Positions 42,460-53,697 are shown, counted from the stretch's first letter. The stretch is 64,000 nucleotides of DNA from an uncultured Aquabacterium sp. (GCF_913773725.1 NZ_CAJYGK010000034.1:62001-126000), one strand, 5' to 3'. Made by a program: numbers and translations. The notes: generated from the letters alone by a model not told the origin.

Positions 42460-43475
42460 CCGCCGGGGACCGCCACGCCGGCCTGCATGGCCTGCTGATC
42501 GGCGTGGTAGCTCGAGCGCACCATGGCGCCCACGGCCGCGTGGGTGAAGCCCATCTCGATCGCAGCCTGCTCGTAGGCCTTGAAGGTGTCGGGGTGCACG
42601 TAGCGGCGCACCGGCAGGTGGTGGCCCGAGGGTGCCAGGTACTGGCCGATGGTGATCATGTCGATGTCGTGCGCCCGCATGTCGCGCATCACCTGGTAGA
42701 CCTCGTCGTCGGTCTCGCCCAGGCCGACCATGATGCCGCTCTTGGTCGGCACATCGGGGTGCAGTGCCTTGAACTTCTTGAGCAGGTTCAGGCTGAACTG
42801 GTAGTCCGAGCCCGGGCGCGCTTCCTTGTACAGGCGCGGCGCCGTCTCGAGGTTGTGGTTCATCACGTCGGGCGGCGCGGCCTTGAGGATCTCGAGCGCG
42901 CGGTCGTCACGGCCGCGGAAGTCGGGCACGAGGATCTCGATGCGCGTGGCCGGCGACTGCTCGCGGACCTGCTTGATGCACTCGACGAAGTGCCCGGCGC
43001 CGCCGTCACGCAGGTCATCGCGGTCGACCGAGGTGATCACCACGTACTTGAGCTTGAGGGCCGCAATGGTCTTGGCCAGGTTGGCCGGCTCATTCACATC
43101 CAGCGGGTCAGGGCGGCCGTGGCCCACGTCGCAGAACGGGCAGCGGCGCGTGCACTTGTCGCCCATGATCATGAACGTGGCCGTGCCGTGCCCGAAGCAT
43201 TCACCGATGTTGGGGCACGAGGCCTCCTCGCACACCGTGTGCAGCTTGTGCTCGCGCAGGATCTCCTTGATCTCGTAGAAGCGCGTGGTGGGCGATCCGG
43301 CCTTGACCCGGATCCAGTCCGGCTTCTTCAGCACTTCGCCTGCCGGCACGATCTTGATCGGGATGCGCGCGGTCTTGGCCTGGGCCTTCTGCTTGGCGCT
43401 GGGGTCGTAGCTGGCGGAACCGGCGGCCGTGGGGGTATCGGGGGCCGGTGCGGACGGGGTGCGTTCAGTGGTCAT
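42456..43475 (-). CDS. lipA: Lipoyl synthase
   Basis: 339 aa radical-SAM enzyme inserting two sulfurs into octanoyl-carrier domains. The auxiliary cluster motif C82-x4-C87-x5-C93 ([12 protein letters not shown]) and the radical-SAM motif C108-x3-C112-x2-C115 (CTRRCPFC) are intact. An N-terminal extension of about 45 residues is variable. The start is the ATG at 43473-43475. The gene lies 188 bases downstream of lipB on the same strand, the usual betaproteobacterial order. Confidence 0.96.
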   Translation of the reverse strand: MTTERTPSAPAPDTPTAAGSASYDPSAKQKAQAKTARIPIKIVPAGEVLKKPDWIRVKAGSPTTRFYEIKEILREHKLHTVCEEASCPNIGECFGHGTATFMIMGDKCTRRCPFCDVGHGRPDPLDVNEPANLAKTIAALKLKYVVITSVDRDDLRDGGAGHFVECIKQVREQSPATRIEILVPDFRGRDDRALEILKAAPPDVMNHNLETAPRLYKEARPGSDYQFSLNLLKKFKALHPDVPTKSGIMVGLGETDDEVYQVMRDMRAHDIDMITIGQYLAPSGHHLPVRRYVHPDTFKAYEQAAIEMGFTHAAVGAMVRSSYHADQQAMQAGVAVPGG

Positions 43476-43663
43476 GGCGCGGGGTCAGGTGGCGTGGCTG
43501 CCGGAAGGGGCACACGCAAAGCCGGATAGGCTGGCTGTGGCCCACACAGGCCGCACGGGTGGCGCGGCCAATCCGCCACTTTAGCCGATCTGCCCGCCGG
43601 CGGGGGAAAAGGGACGTCCTGCCGGGGCACAGCGCAGCGGGCCCCAACGCACCGCGCATACCG

Positions 43664-44359
43664 TCACGGCGCCAGCCGCTGCACCAGTTGCTGCGCCAGC
43701 ACCGCCGCGGCCTCGGCCGGGTCGGCCTGCACGCCCAGTGCCGCCAGGTCCACCGTGGCCAGGCCCGCATACCCGCACGGGTTGATGCGCTGGAACGGTG
43801 ACAGGTCCATGGCCACGTTGAGCGACACCCCGTGGTAGGTGCAGTGCTTGGACACCTTGATGCCCAGCGCGGCCACCTTGCCCAGGCCCTTGAACGGGTC
43901 GCGCGGGTCGGCCGGCGTGGTCAGCGCCGCGTGCGAGAACGGGTCGTTCAGGCGCACATAGATGCCGGGGGCGCCGCCCACGCGGTGGCCGGTCACGCCA
44001 AAGTGCATCAGCGTGCGGATCACGGCCTCTTCGATGCGGTAGACGTATTCCTTGACGAAGTAGCCGCGCCGGCGCAGATCGAGCAGCGGATAGGCCACCA
44101 CCTGCCCGGGGCCGTGGAACGTGACCTGCCCGCCCCGGTTGGTCTGCACCACCGGGATGTGGCCGGCGCCCGGCGGGTTGAGCAGCACGTGCTCGGGCTT
44201 GCCGGCCAGCCCCTGGGTGAACACCGGGGGATGTTGGCACAGCCACAGCTCGTCGGGCGTGTCGGGGGTGCGGGCCTCGGTGAAGGCCTGCATGGCGGCG
44301 TAGGTGGGCGCGTAGTCGGCCAGGCCGAGGTCGCGCACCAGGATGTCGGTCGTGCTCAC
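43664..44359 (-). CDS. lipB: Octanoyl-[acyl-carrier-protein]:protein octanoyltransferase
   Basis: 231 aa. LipB moves octanoyl from acyl carrier protein to the lipoyl domains of dehydrogenase complexes, giving LipA its substrate. The motif [12 protein letters not shown] (about 75-86), the catalytic Lys K161 ([10 protein letters not shown]) and Cys C195 (INPCGYAG) are present. The GTG at 44357-44359 is chosen because the protein then begins just before the family's conserved N-terminus at normal length. The open frame extends to 44542, including an ATG at 44405-44407, and no candidate has a clear ribosome site. It lies just after dprA on the same strand. Confidence 0.92.
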   Translation of the reverse strand: MSTTDILVRDLGLADYAPTYAAMQAFTEARTPDTPDELWLCQHPPVFTQGLAGKPEHVLLNPPGAGHIPVVQTNRGGQVTFHGPGQVVAYPLLDLRRRGYFVKEYVYRIEEAVIRTLMHFGVTGHRVGGAPGIYVRLNDPFSHAALTTPADPRDPFKGLGKVAALGIKVSKHCTYHGVSLNVAMDLSPFQRINPCGYAGLATVDLAALGVQADPAEAAAVLAQQLVQRLAP

Positions 44360-44424
44360 GGGCCTGTTTGTATCACCGATGCACGCGGGCGAAGCACCGC
44401 CCGGCATCCGGGCCGCCCACGCCC

Positions 44425-45570
44425 TCAGGCACGCCCGACGCGCTGAAACAACTGCCCGGGCAGGCGCGCCACCTCGCCGAGCAGCTCGAGCTCGAACAGG
44501 CGCGCCGACAGCGCGGCTGGCCCCAGCCCGGTTCGCGCGCACAGCGCCTCCTGGCTGACCGGGTCGTAGCCCATGGCGGCCAGCACGGGGTCGGCCGTCG
44601 GCTCGTCGTGGCCCGCTGCGGAAGACTGCGGGCTCTCGTCGGGCAGCAGGTCGCCCACCTGCAATACCGGTCGCTGCAGATGCAGCTCGTCCAGCACGTC
44701 CTGCGCGGTTTCCACCAGCCGCGCGCCCTGCTTGATCAAGGCATGGCAGCCCCGCGACTGTGGTGCGTGAATCGAGCCCGGGATGGCGAGCACCTCGCGC
44801 CCCAGCTCGGCCGCCAGACGGGCGGTGATCAGCGAGCCGGACTGGACCGCGGCCTCGACCACGAGCGTGCCGCGGGACAGCGCGGCCACCAGCCGGTTGC
44901 GCTTGGGAAAGTGCCCCGCCAGCGGCGGCGTGCCCGGCACGAACTCGCTGAGCAGCAGCCCGTGTTCGCGGATGCGGGCGGCCAGCGCCGAATGGGCCTT
45001 GGGATAGACGATGTCCAGCCCCGTGCCCACCACGGCCACCGTGCCGCCGGCAGCCAGCGAACGCGACTGCGCTTCGAGCGCGCCTTCATGGGCGGCACCG
45101 TCCACCCCACGCGCCAGCCCGGACACGATGACCACGCCGGCCTCGCTGAGCGCGGCGGCAAAGGCCCGCGCGTTGTCCGCGCCCTGCGGTGTCGGGTGGC
45201 GGCTGCCCACCACCGCCACAGCCGGCCGCTGCAGCAGGGCCAGGTCACCCTGCGCGAACAGCAGGGGCGGTGGATCGGCCAGGTCCAGCAGCGCAGCCGG
45301 GTAGCGGCCGTCGGCCAGGCTCAGCACCTGGTGGTGCGGGCTGGCAGCCAGCCAGGCTTCGGTGCGGGCGACGACGGCCGGCAACTCGGGCGGGACCTGG
45401 CACAGCGCCGCCACATCCCGTTCGGACAGCAAGGTGCCCAGGGCCGACGGCGTGGCTGCCAGCACAGCCTGAGGCGAGCCGAACGCCGCCAGCAGGCGCC
45501 GGGCCTGCAAGGGCCCGATGCGCGGCGTCATCAACAGGCGCAGCCAGGCGCCCAGTTCATCGTGATCCAT
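44425..45570 (-). CDS. dprA: DNA-processing protein DprA (Smf)
   Basis: 381 aa. The Rossmann-like domain (about 100-300) has [12 protein letters not shown] and [20 protein letters not shown], the usual signatures. An N-terminal helical region (about 1-85) and a C-terminal winged-helix module (about 325-375, with [10 protein letters not shown]) flank it. DprA loads RecA on incoming single-stranded DNA during natural transformation. The order LysM gene, dprA on one strand and def, fmt on the other is standard in Burkholderiales. It begins 90 bases after the LysM gene stop. Confidence 0.94.
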   Translation of the reverse strand: MDHDELGAWLRLLMTPRIGPLQARRLLAAFGSPQAVLAATPSALGTLLSERDVAALCQVPPELPAVVARTEAWLAASPHHQVLSLADGRYPAALLDLADPPPLLFAQGDLALLQRPAVAVVGSRHPTPQGADNARAFAAALSEAGVVIVSGLARGVDGAAHEGALEAQSRSLAAGGTVAVVGTGLDIVYPKAHSALAARIREHGLLLSEFVPGTPPLAGHFPKRNRLVAALSRGTLVVEAAVQSGSLITARLAAELGREVLAIPGSIHAPQSRGCHALIKQGARLVETAQDVLDELHLQRPVLQVGDLLPDESPQSSAAGHDEPTADPVLAAMGYDPVSQEALCARTGLGPAALSARLFELELLGEVARLPGQLFQRVGRA

Positions 45571-45660
45571 CCCTTGAAGGGCCCTCGGCCCGGTCAGCGA
45601 AGCGCACCGCCCTCACCTCTGTCGGGCGATCGGGTGGGCGCAACGGAAAGGTGCCGGCAA

Positions 45661-46869
45661 TCAGGGCTGCGTGAAGCGATCGCCCACCTTGACGGCATCC
45701 TGCGTGTTCATGATCAGCGCGTACGACATGCGGTCGAACACGCGGAACACGAACAACAGCCCCTGGCGCTCGTCCGGCAACTTCATCTGCGGACGATCGG
45801 GCTGGGTCATGTCGCGCACCACGCGGCCATCGCGCCACAGTGCCAGCACGTTGCCACGGGCCAGGCCATCGCGCGTGCCCCGGTTCAGCGCCACGATCTG
45901 GTGCTGCCCTGCCGCCAGCGCGTCGCCGTAAATGGAGGCGATCGCCCCGCTGATGGGCTGGGCCGGCGGGTGGGGCACCAGGCTGTCGAACTCGCGCACC
46001 GGCACGGGGGCCAGGCGGTCACCCACCGAGGCTTCCTGACGAATGCTGTTGACGGTGAAGGTCGACGGGATGATGAGCGGCTTGCCATCGGCCCCGGTGC
46101 CCTCGGCGCCTTCGCGCTGCAGCGACAGGGTGCCGACGTACTGCGCCTCGTAGCCCAGCACCTCCTTGGTGGCCGGGTCGCGCAGCGGGCGAGGCTCGCG
46201 GAACAGCCGCCAGTCACGCACATTGCCCAGCTCGCCGCGCACGTAGGCGGTTTCCCCGCGAGAGAGCATCACGCGCCCTTCCTGGGTGGCCACGACGCGG
46301 GGGGCGGTCAGCAGCTGCTGGCTGTCTTCGAGGATGACGGCCTCGTTGAAGAAGGACTCGAGCAGGTGCATGGGCACCGCGGCGATGGCGTCGTAGAGGC
46401 TGCCCTCGCGCACACGGGGGGTGAGCTTGACATCGCCCGAGGCACCCAGCGGCTGCCCGACACGCAACACGGCGCGGCCATTGCGCTTGTCGAGGAACAG
46501 CACCTGACCCGGAAAGATCAGGTGGGGGTTGCGGATCTGCTGCAGGTTCATGCCCCACAGCTCCGGCCACCGCCAGGGCGACTTCAGGAACAGCGTGGCG
46601 ATGTCCCAGAGCGTGTCGCCCCGCTTGACGGTGTAGCTGTCCGGCGCGTTGGGAGAAAGCTCGGAGAGCGGCACGCCGGCCTCGGCGACCTTCTGAGCCG
46701 TGGCCTTCTGCTGCGGGGTGACGGGAAAGTTGGGTTCGGCGCCAGCCTGGGCGGCGCCCAGGGCGAACAGGGCCAGGACAGCCGCCCGGGCCACCGGGGC
46801 ATACCGCCGGCGGGCGGGGCCGCAACCCAGAACGCCTGCCAGCCCCGGGGGCAGTGATCGCTCGCTCAT
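45661..46869 (-). CDS. Secreted LysM-domain protein
   Basis: 402 aa. A basic N-terminus and hydrophobic stretch (about 18-42, AVLALFALGAAQAGA) form a signal peptide. A LysM domain follows (about 76-130: SYTVKRGDTLWDIATLFL, then NLQQIRNPHLIFPGQVL), binding peptidoglycan. The rest (about 150-402) has no named domain and is conserved in this genomic position. The ATG at 46867-46869 has GGAGA upstream; another ATG at 46903-46905 is possible. It is divergent from def across 212 bases and probably co-transcribed with dprA. Confidence 0.87.
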   Translation of the reverse strand: MSERSLPPGLAGVLGCGPARRRYAPVARAAVLALFALGAAQAGAEPNFPVTPQQKATAQKVAEAGVPLSELSPNAPDSYTVKRGDTLWDIATLFLKSPWRWPELWGMNLQQIRNPHLIFPGQVLFLDKRNGRAVLRVGQPLGASGDVKLTPRVREGSLYDAIAAVPMHLLESFFNEAVILEDSQQLLTAPRVVATQEGRVMLSRGETAYVRGELGNVRDWRLFREPRPLRDPATKEVLGYEAQYVGTLSLQREGAEGTGADGKPLIIPSTFTVNSIRQEASVGDRLAPVPVREFDSLVPHPPAQPISGAIASIYGDALAAGQHQIVALNRGTRDGLARGNVLALWRDGRVVRDMTQPDRPQMKLPDERQGLLFVFRVFDRMSYALIMNTQDAVKVGDRFTQP

Positions 46870-47081
46870 GAAATCGGTCTCCGAAAACCGCCGAAGGGAT
46901 TTCATCCAGCAAGGACTCCCCGGATTCGGCAAAATCTGGTCAGTGATCGAACGATTCTGCCCGCAAAAACCGGGCAGTCGCAACGAAAATTGCCCGGTGT
47001 TACGGCCCGATACCCGCCCTTGGGCGAACGCGTCGTTGCGCCCCATCCACATTCCACCCCGCTGAAATCCCCCGAGCTGCC

Positions 47082-47597
47082 ATGGCCCTGTTGCCCATCC
47101 TGAAGTTTCCCGACCCCCGTCTGCACACGGTGGCCAAACCCGTGGCACAGGTCGATGACCGCGTTCGCCAGCTGGTGGACGACATGCTGGAAACCATGTA
47201 CGACGCCAAGGGCGTGGGCCTGGCGGCCACCCAGGTGGATGTGCACGAGCGCGTGGTGGTGATCGACACCAGCGAGGAGCGCAACCAGCCGATGGTGCTG
47301 ATCAACCCGGAGATCATCCAGGCCAGCGACGAGATGATCGTGTGGGAAGAAGGCTGCCTTTCGGTGCCGACGATCTACGACAAGGTCGACCGCCATGCCC
47401 GCGTTCGGGTGCGCGCCACCAACCGCGATGGCGAGGTGTACGAGTTCGATGCCGACGAGCTGCTGGCCGTGTGCGTGCAGCACGAGCTCGACCACCTGAT
47501 GGGCAAGGTGTTCGTCGAATACCTGTCGCCCCTCAAGCGCAACCGCATCAAGACCAAACTGGTCAAGCGCGCCCGCGACGAGCAGCAGTCCGCATGA
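47082..47597 (+). CDS. def: Peptide deformylase
   Basis: 171 aa metal-dependent enzyme that removes formyl from nascent proteins. All three motifs are intact: GVGLAATQ (45-52), EGCLSVP (90-96, metal ligand C92) and HELDH (134-138, two His ligands). The start ATG at 47082 gives the normal N-terminus. Its stop overlaps the fmt start as ATGA, so the two are translationally coupled. Confidence 0.97.
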   Translation: MALLPILKFPDPRLHTVAKPVAQVDDRVRQLVDDMLETMYDAKGVGLAATQVDVHERVVVIDTSEERNQPMVLINPEIIQASDEMIVWEEGCLSVPTIYDKVDRHARVRVRATNRDGEVYEFDADELLAVCVQHELDHLMGKVFVEYLSPLKRNRIKTKLVKRARDEQQSA

Positions 47598-48559
47598 GCG
47601 CGCTGAAGGTCGCGTTCGCGGGCACGCCGGAGTTCGCCCGCGAAGCCCTGGCCGCCATCCTGGCCGCCGGATACGAGGTGCCGCTGGTGCTGACCCAGCC
47701 TGACCGACCGGCGGGTCGCGGCATGAAGCTGCAGGCCTCGGCCGTCAAGCAGCTGGCCATGGCCCATGGCATTCCGGTGGCGCAGCCGCACAGCCTGAAG
47801 CTCGACGGCAAGTACCCGGACGAAGCCGCCGCCGCGCGGGAGGCCCTGCAGGCCGCCGCACCGGACGTGATGGTGGTGGCCGCCTATGGCCTGATCCTGC
47901 CGCAATGGGTGCTCGACCTGCCGCGGCTCGGCTGCCTGAACATCCACGGCTCGTTGCTGCCACGGTGGCGGGGTGCTGCCCCCATTCACCGCGCCATCGA
48001 AGCGGGCGATGCCGACACCGGCATCACCATCATGCAGATGGACGCGGGACTGGACACCGGCGACATGCTGCTGATCGAGCGCGAGGCGATCCGCCCGGAC
48101 GACACCACCGCCGCCCTGCACGACCGCCTGGCGGCGCTCGGCGGCCGGCTGATCGTCGACGCGCTGCACCAGGCACAAGCCGGCGGGATGCCACGCACCC
48201 CTCAGCCTGAAGAAGGGGTGACCTACGCACACAAGATCGACAAGGCCGAGGCCGCCATCGACTGGCGCCAGCCCGCGGCCGCCCTGGCACGCCGGGTGCG
48301 CGCCTTCGACCCGTTCCCGGGCTGCACCTTCACCTTGCCCGGCGCGGCGAAGGGGGCCGACACCATCAAGGTGTGGGCGGCCAGTGTGGTGCCCGCCAGC
48401 GGCCAGCCCGGCGAGGTGCTGCACGCGCAGGGCGACACCCTGGTGGTGGCCTGCGGCGAGCAGGCCCTGGCCTTGCACACCCTGCAGAAACCGGGCGGCA
48501 AACAGCTTGGCGCGCGTGAATTTCTGCAAAGCACGGTTTTGCCGGCCGCATTGACTTGA
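47594..48559 (+). CDS. fmt: Methionyl-tRNA formyltransferase
   Basis: 321 aa enzyme that formylates initiator Met-tRNA using 10-formyl-tetrahydrofolate. The N-terminal catalytic domain shows [10 protein letters not shown], then [17 protein letters not shown] with the Asn-His pair, and [11 protein letters not shown] with the catalytic Asp. The C-terminal OB-fold domain (about 208-315) is complete. The ATG at 47594 overlaps the def stop. It is the functional counterpart of deformylase. Confidence 0.96.
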   Translation: MSALKVAFAGTPEFAREALAAILAAGYEVPLVLTQPDRPAGRGMKLQASAVKQLAMAHGIPVAQPHSLKLDGKYPDEAAAAREALQAAAPDVMVVAAYGLILPQWVLDLPRLGCLNIHGSLLPRWRGAAPIHRAIEAGDADTGITIMQMDAGLDTGDMLLIEREAIRPDDTTAALHDRLAALGGRLIVDALHQAQAGGMPRTPQPEEGVTYAHKIDKAEAAIDWRQPAAALARRVRAFDPFPGCTFTLPGAAKGADTIKVWAASVVPASGQPGEVLHAQGDTLVVACGEQALALHTLQKPGGKQLGAREFLQSTVLPAALT

Positions 48560-48643
48560 ACGGGCCACGGGCGTCCGCATCTAATCGGTGTTTCGGGGCG
48601 CCCGTCGCCCGCTGGTTTTCCTGGACCAAGGAGGGTCCTCACG

Positions 48644-49495
48644 ATGTTCAACATGATGAAAACCGCCATCCTGATGGCGGCCATCACCGCCCTGTTCATG
48701 GCCATCGGCGCCATGATCGGGGGCCGCGCCGGCATGATGATGGCCCTGGTCGTGGCGCTGGGCATGAACTTCTTCAGCTACTGGTTCTCCGACAAGATGG
48801 TGCTGAAGATGTACAACGCGCGGGAGGTCGACGAGACCTCGGCACCGCGCTTCTACGGCATGGTGCGCGAACTGGCGCAGCGGGCCCAGATGCCGATGCC
48901 CAAGGTCTACCTGATCGACGAGCGGGCCCCCAATGCGTTCGCGACCGGCCGCAACCCGGACAACGCCGCCGTGGCCGCCACCACGGGCATCATCAACGTG
49001 CTGACCGAGCGCGAGCTGCGTGGCGTGATGGCGCATGAACTGGCCCACGTCAAGCACCGCGACATCCTCATCAGCACGATCAGCGCCACCATGGCCGGTG
49101 CGATCTCGATGCTGGCCAACTTCGCCGTGTTCTTCGGCGGCCGCGACTCCGAGGGCCGGCCCACCAACCCGATTGCCGGCATCGCCGTGGCCATCCTCGC
49201 GCCGCTGGCCGCCAGCCTGATCCAGATGGCCATCAGTCGGGCGCGCGAGTTCGAAGCCGACCGCGGCGGCGCAGAGATCAGCGGCGATCCCGCAGCCCTG
49301 GCCAGCGCACTCGACAAGATCCACCGTTATGCCCAGGGCATTCCGCTGCAAGCCGCCGAAGCCCACCCGGAGACGGCCCAGATGATGATCATGAACCCGC
49401 TGTCCGGCGGTGGCTTGCGCGGCCTGTTCTCGACCCACCCGGCCACCGAAGAGCGCATCGCGCGTCTGATGGCCATGGCACGCGAGGGGCGCTGA
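48644..49495 (+). CDS. htpX: Membrane zinc metalloprotease HtpX
   Basis: 283 aa inner-membrane protease for quality control of membrane proteins. Two N-terminal helices (about 5-50) are followed by the zinc motif HELAH (131-135), further membrane segments (about 145-205), and the third ligand Glu in REFEADRGG. The ATG at 48644 has AAGGAGG upstream. It follows fmt by 84 bases. No heat-shock promoter was confirmed. Confidence 0.95.
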   Translation: MFNMMKTAILMAAITALFMAIGAMIGGRAGMMMALVVALGMNFFSYWFSDKMVLKMYNAREVDETSAPRFYGMVRELAQRAQMPMPKVYLIDERAPNAFATGRNPDNAAVAATTGIINVLTERELRGVMAHELAHVKHRDILISTISATMAGAISMLANFAVFFGGRDSEGRPTNPIAGIAVAILAPLAASLIQMAISRAREFEADRGGAEISGDPAALASALDKIHRYAQGIPLQAAEAHPETAQMMIMNPLSGGGLRGLFSTHPATEERIARLMAMAREGR

Positions 49496-49615
49496 CGCCT
49501 TTGCACCCCGGGCATGACGCCCGACTGTCGTACTAGGTCAAGTCCGGCTTCCAGTTGCCGATAACCTGTTCTGCCATGTGGTGACCGGGGTGTCACCACA
49601 CCGGAAGGACGCTGG

Positions 49616-52600
49616 ATGCCCATCGACGACCCGAAGCCTGCCCCTGTGAACGACACCCCTGCGCGCCACACCCGCCCTGCATGGCTGGCCCTGATCCTGG
49701 GGGTGACCCTCAGCGTGGGCGCGTGGTGGGGGGCCGCCCAGCGGATTCAGGCCGAGGCCGACGCCGCCCTTCAGCGTGACGCCACCGACCTCACGCGGCG
49801 CTTCGAGGAGCAGATGGCCCACCACCTGGCCATGCTGCAGGGCTTTCAGGCGCTGTTCGCGTCCCACGGGGAAGCTGGCCGCGATGCTTTCCACCGTCAC
49901 TATCAAGCACTGAACGCCGAGCAGACCTATCCAGCGCTGTGGGCCGTGCATTACGCCCCGCTGGTGTCCGAGGGCGAGCGAGATGCCTTCGAAGCCCAGG
50001 TCCAGGCCGATCGATCCTTGCATGAACAGAGCTACACGGGCTTTCACATCCGACCGGCCGAGCCGGCCCGCATCCAGTATGTCCCGGTGACCTACGTCGA
50101 ACCCGCCGGGCGCATCGACAGCATGCTGGGCCAGGACCTGCTCGACGAAGCCGCACGCCGCCAGGCCGTGATGCGCGCCCGCGACGCCGGCCAGATCCAG
50201 TCCACGCCGCCGTTGCAGATCCGCGGCCTGCCCGCCGGCACCAGCGGCTTGGCGGTGCGGCTGCCGCTCTACAGCGGCGGGCGACAACCCGACACCCTGG
50301 AGGGCCGGCGAACCCACTTTCAGGGCGTGGTGACGGGGGTGCTGCTGACCCGGATGCTGATGACGCAACTGGGCGGCAACCGGGACTGGCGCCGCCTGCA
50401 CTGGCGCGCCGACGACCTGGGCCCGCTGGACGGCACGCCCGATCATGACTCGGCCGATGTGACCCCGGTGCTGTTCGACACGGCGACCTTCGGGGGCACC
50501 GCCTGGACCGGCCCGGACCCCGCCCGACCTGCCGACCGCGCAGACCGCATCGAGCACCACACCGACATGGCCGGCCGCCGCTGGCAGCTCAGCTTCACCC
50601 GCCCCCCCGTACGCCCGCTGGTTCAGCCTTATCCGATGGCCTTGCTGCTGGGCGGCGTGGCCGGCTCGGTGGGGCTGTGGTGGGCGTGGCGCAACCGGGG
50701 GCTGCGCGCCTGGCAGGCTGCGCAGCTCGCCGATGAGCTCAGCGCACGCGCCACCGACAATGAGCAGCGCCTGCGCGCGATCATGGACCACACGGTTGAC
50801 GGCATCATCACCGTCGCGCCGTCCGGCCGCGTGCTCAGCCTCAATGAAGCGGCCAGCCGCATCTTCCGGCGCGACGCCGCCAGCGTGCTCGGGCAGCATC
50901 TGAGCCTGCTGCTGCCCGAAGCGGGGCAACAGGAGCGAGGTCGCCGGGTCGAGCAGTTCCTGCAGCAGCAATGCACCGGCTTCGACGGGCTGGGGCGCCG
51001 CACCGAGGCCTTGCGCGGTGACGACGGCGGGCTGTTTCCGGTCGAGCTGTCGGTCAGCTCGATGGTCTACAAGCAGCAGAAGCACTACATCGTCATCGTG
51101 CGCGACCTGAGTCTGCAGGAGACGGCCGAGCGCGCCGTGCTCGAGGCCCAGCGCCAGCTCAACGAGATCGATGAGATGCGGCGCGTCATCGTGCACCATG
51201 CGCCCTACGCCATCTGCGTGCTCAACACACAGGGCGTGATCCAGGCCATCAACCCGGCAGGCGAGCGGCTTCTGGGCCACAGTGCGATGGAGCTGGTCGG
51301 CCGCAGCACCGCCGAACGCTTCTTCGACCCGGAACAGGTGGCCGAACGCACCCGGATGCTGGCCATGCGCATGGACCGCCCAGTGACGTCCGGCGAGCTG
51401 TTCAGCCACCTGGCGCGGCAAAGCCCCGGTCTGCCGATGGAGTGGATCCTGCGCCGCAGCGACGGCACCCCGCTGGTGGCCGAACTGTCCGTGACCGAGT
51501 TGCGCAACGAGCACGAGCAACTGACCGGCTACCTGGCGATGGCGCAGGACGTGACCTCACGCCGCGAGGCCGAGCAGCAGGTTCAGCACATGGCCCTGCA
51601 CGATGCCCTGACAGGATTGCCCAACCGGAACATGCTGCAGGAGCAGCTCAAGGTCTCGTTGAGCACGGCCGAGCGCGAGGGCGGCCTGATGGCCATGATG
51701 TTCCTCGACCTCGACCGCTTCAAGAAGATCAATGACGGCCTGGGCCATCACATCGGCGACCACGTGCTGATCGAGGCCGCACGCCGCTTGATGGCCGTGA
51801 TGCGGACCTCGGACATCGTGGCGCGGCTCGGTGGGGACGAGTTCGTCGTGCTGCTGCCGCAGATTGCCGAGGCCAGCGATGGCCTGCGGGTGGCGGAAAA
51901 GCTGATGGCTGCCTTCGACGAACCGCTCCGGGTCGGCCCGCATGAGCTGCGCGTCACCCCCAGCATCGGGCTGGCGCTGTACCCGGAGCACGGCCGCGAT
52001 GCCATCACCCTGATGCGTCACGCCGATCTGGCCATGTACCAGGCCAAGCACGCCGGCCGCAACCGCATCCAGGTCTACAGCGACCAGATGGAGTCGCCTT
52101 CCGCAGAATCGCTGGTGTTGGAAAACGAGCTCTACAAGGCGCTGGACCGCAACGAACTGCGCCTGCACTTCCAGCCCCAGTTCAGCTGCAGGACCGGGGC
52201 CATCACCGGGGCCGAGGCGCTGCTACGCTGGGCCCATCAGGGCAAGCTGGTCTCCCCGGCGGAATTCATCCCCCTGGCCGAAGAGACGGGGCTCATCGTC
52301 CCGATGGGCCGCTGGGTGCTGCAGCGGGCCTGCGCCCTGGCCCAGCAGTGGCGTACCGAAACCGGCTGGCCCTTGCGGGTGGCCGTCAACCTGTCGGCCG
52401 TCCAGCTGGACCGGGCCGAGATCGTCGACGAGGTCCGCGCGGCGCTCGCCGGCACCGGCCTGCCGCCCACGGCGCTCGAACTGGAGATCACCGAAAGTGT
52501 GGTGGTGCGCGAATCCCTGCGGGCGGCGGCCGTGCTCAGCCAGCTGCGGGCGCTTGGCGTGGGCATCGCCATCGACGATTTCGGGGTGGGCTACTCCAGC

Positions 52601-52924
52601 TTTGCCTACCTGCGCGAACTCCCCGTCGACCGCTTCAAGCTCGACCGCAGCTTCCTGTCGGCCGTGCCCGCCTCGCCGGGCGACAGCCGCCTGGCCGCCG
52701 CGCTGATCGCCATGGCACACCGACTGGAAGTCGGCATCGTGGCCGAAGGTGTGGAAACGGCGGAACAGGCGGCCTTCCTGGCCGCCCACCACTGCGACGA
52801 GGCGCAGGGCTATCATCTGGGCCGGCCGGTGGACGAGGACGCGTTCGCGGCCCTCTTGCACCGCCATGCCGCGGCCCAGCGCGACACCGCCCTGGCACCG
52901 CCCGACGCCAGCCTGGCGATCTGA
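49616..52924 (+). CDS. CHASE-PAS-PAS-GGDEF-EAL c-di-GMP signalling protein
   Basis: 1102 aa. A first membrane helix (about 22-42) and a second (about 340-360) bracket a periplasmic CHASE domain (about 70-300, with GFQALFASHGE and HYAPLVS). Two PAS domains follow (about 385-505 and 515-650). The GGDEF domain has an intact GGDEF (739-743) with an RxxD inhibition site (730-733); the EAL domain has E867-A-L, and IDDFGVGYSS and DRFKLDRSF downstream. Both activities look possible, so the net direction is not predictable. The start ATG at 49616 has GGAAGGA upstream. It is flanked by htpX and a convergent transporter gene. Confidence 0.93.
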   Translation: MPIDDPKPAPVNDTPARHTRPAWLALILGVTLSVGAWWGAAQRIQAEADAALQRDATDLTRRFEEQMAHHLAMLQGFQALFASHGEAGRDAFHRHYQALNAEQTYPALWAVHYAPLVSEGERDAFEAQVQADRSLHEQSYTGFHIRPAEPARIQYVPVTYVEPAGRIDSMLGQDLLDEAARRQAVMRARDAGQIQSTPPLQIRGLPAGTSGLAVRLPLYSGGRQPDTLEGRRTHFQGVVTGVLLTRMLMTQLGGNRDWRRLHWRADDLGPLDGTPDHDSADVTPVLFDTATFGGTAWTGPDPARPADRADRIEHHTDMAGRRWQLSFTRPPVRPLVQPYPMALLLGGVAGSVGLWWAWRNRGLRAWQAAQLADELSARATDNEQRLRAIMDHTVDGIITVAPSGRVLSLNEAASRIFRRDAASVLGQHLSLLLPEAGQQERGRRVEQFLQQQCTGFDGLGRRTEALRGDDGGLFPVELSVSSMVYKQQKHYIVIVRDLSLQETAERAVLEAQRQLNEIDEMRRVIVHHAPYAICVLNTQGVIQAINPAGERLLGHSAMELVGRSTAERFFDPEQVAERTRMLAMRMDRPVTSGELFSHLARQSPGLPMEWILRRSDGTPLVAELSVTELRNEHEQLTGYLAMAQDVTSRREAEQQVQHMALHDALTGLPNRNMLQEQLKVSLSTAEREGGLMAMMFLDLDRFKKINDGLGHHIGDHVLIEAARRLMAVMRTSDIVARLGGDEFVVLLPQIAEASDGLRVAEKLMAAFDEPLRVGPHELRVTPSIGLALYPEHGRDAITLMRHADLAMYQAKHAGRNRIQVYSDQMESPSAESLVLENELYKALDRNELRLHFQPQFSCRTGAITGAEALLRWAHQGKLVSPAEFIPLAEETGLIVPMGRWVLQRACALAQQWRTETGWPLRVAVNLSAVQLDRAEIVDEVRAALAGTGLPPTALELEITESVVVRESLRAAAVLSQLRALGVGIAIDDFGVGYSSFAYLRELPVDRFKLDRSFLSAVPASPGDSRLAAALIAMAHRLEVGIVAEGVETAEQAAFLAAHHCDEAQGYHLGRPVDEDAFAALLHRHAAAQRDTALAPPDASLAI

Positions 52925-52939
52925 ACCAGGCGGGGTCGC

Positions 52940-53506
52940 TCAGGCCAGCCAGATCGTCAGCACCCCCAGCACCAGGAACAGCAGCGCCGAGCCGCGGTGG
53001 ATCCAGTCCATGGGCAGGCGCTGCGTGAGCCGGTCGCCCAGGTAGACGGCCGGCACATTGGCCAGCAGCATGCCCGCCGTCGTGCCGGCCACGACCTGGA
53101 TGAACACGTCGGGATACCGCGCCGCCAGCACGACGGTCGCCACCTGGGTCTTGTCGCCCATCTCGGCAATGAAGAACGCCACCGTCGTGGCGGCCAGCAC
53201 GCCCAGCCCCGTCGGCAACCGCACCTCGTCGTCGTCGACCTTGTCGGGAATCAGCATCCAGATGGCCACGAGCAGGAACGAGCCCCCGACCAGCCATCGC
53301 AGGGCCTGCGGCCCCAGCCACTGCGTGAGCCAGGCACCGAGCGCCGCAGCCAGCGCGTGGTTCAGCACCGTGGCAATGAGGATGCCGGCCACAATCGGCA
53401 GCGGGCGGCGGTAGCGCGCGGCCAGCATCAGCGCCAGAAGCTGGGTCTTGTCGCCCATTTCGCCCAGGGCCACGGCCGTGGACGACACGAAGAAAGCATC
53501 AAACAT
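52940..53506 (-). CDS. TMEM165/GDT1-family cation (manganese) transporter
   Basis: 188 aa with six predicted helices in two repeats, each with an EMGDKTQ motif (E16 and E115), the E-x-G-D-K/R-T/S signature of the UPF0016/GDT1 family. Members export Mn2+ (MneA in Vibrio) or exchange Ca2+/Mn2+ for protons. The start at 53506 is set by family alignment; the frame upstream is open but is the riboswitch leader. The yybP-ykoY manganese riboswitch directly upstream argues for Mn2+ as the substrate. It lies downstream of the DUF1631 gene on the same strand. Confidence 0.92.
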   Translation of the reverse strand: MFDAFFVSSTAVALGEMGDKTQLLALMLAARYRRPLPIVAGILIATVLNHALAAALGAWLTQWLGPQALRWLVGGSFLLVAIWMLIPDKVDDDEVRLPTGLGVLAATTVAFFIAEMGDKTQVATVVLAARYPDVFIQVVAGTTAGMLLANVPAVYLGDRLTQRLPMDWIHRGSALLFLVLGVLTIWLA

Positions 53507-53574
53507 GTGGGATCGGGGATGAGTGGGGCCGGGCGGCGTGGAGCCTACGGACATGGACGCACCCGCCCGGCCAC

Positions 53575-53697
53575 CCGGCGTACGCCATGCCCATGGTCTT
53601 GCCAGGCGATGCCCCGGGCGCCATGGCCTGCTGGCCAAGTGTGTTGACGCACGGACCGCGGCACATCGCCGCGGGAGGCTACTCCCCAAGGGACGGG
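53575..53697 (-). promoter_or_regulatory. yybP-ykoY manganese riboswitch
   Basis: On the minus strand the leader has the two conserved core loops of this class: GGGGAGTAG (53687 down to 53679) and GGCAAGACC (53603 down to 53595). Between them is the hairpin CCGCGGC / GCCGCGG and a GTCAACACAC-like junction. A -10-like TACAAT (53702-53707, minus strand) lies directly ahead. Mn2+ binding should raise expression of the TMEM165-type exporter that begins at 53506. The outer limits are approximate. Confidence 0.85.
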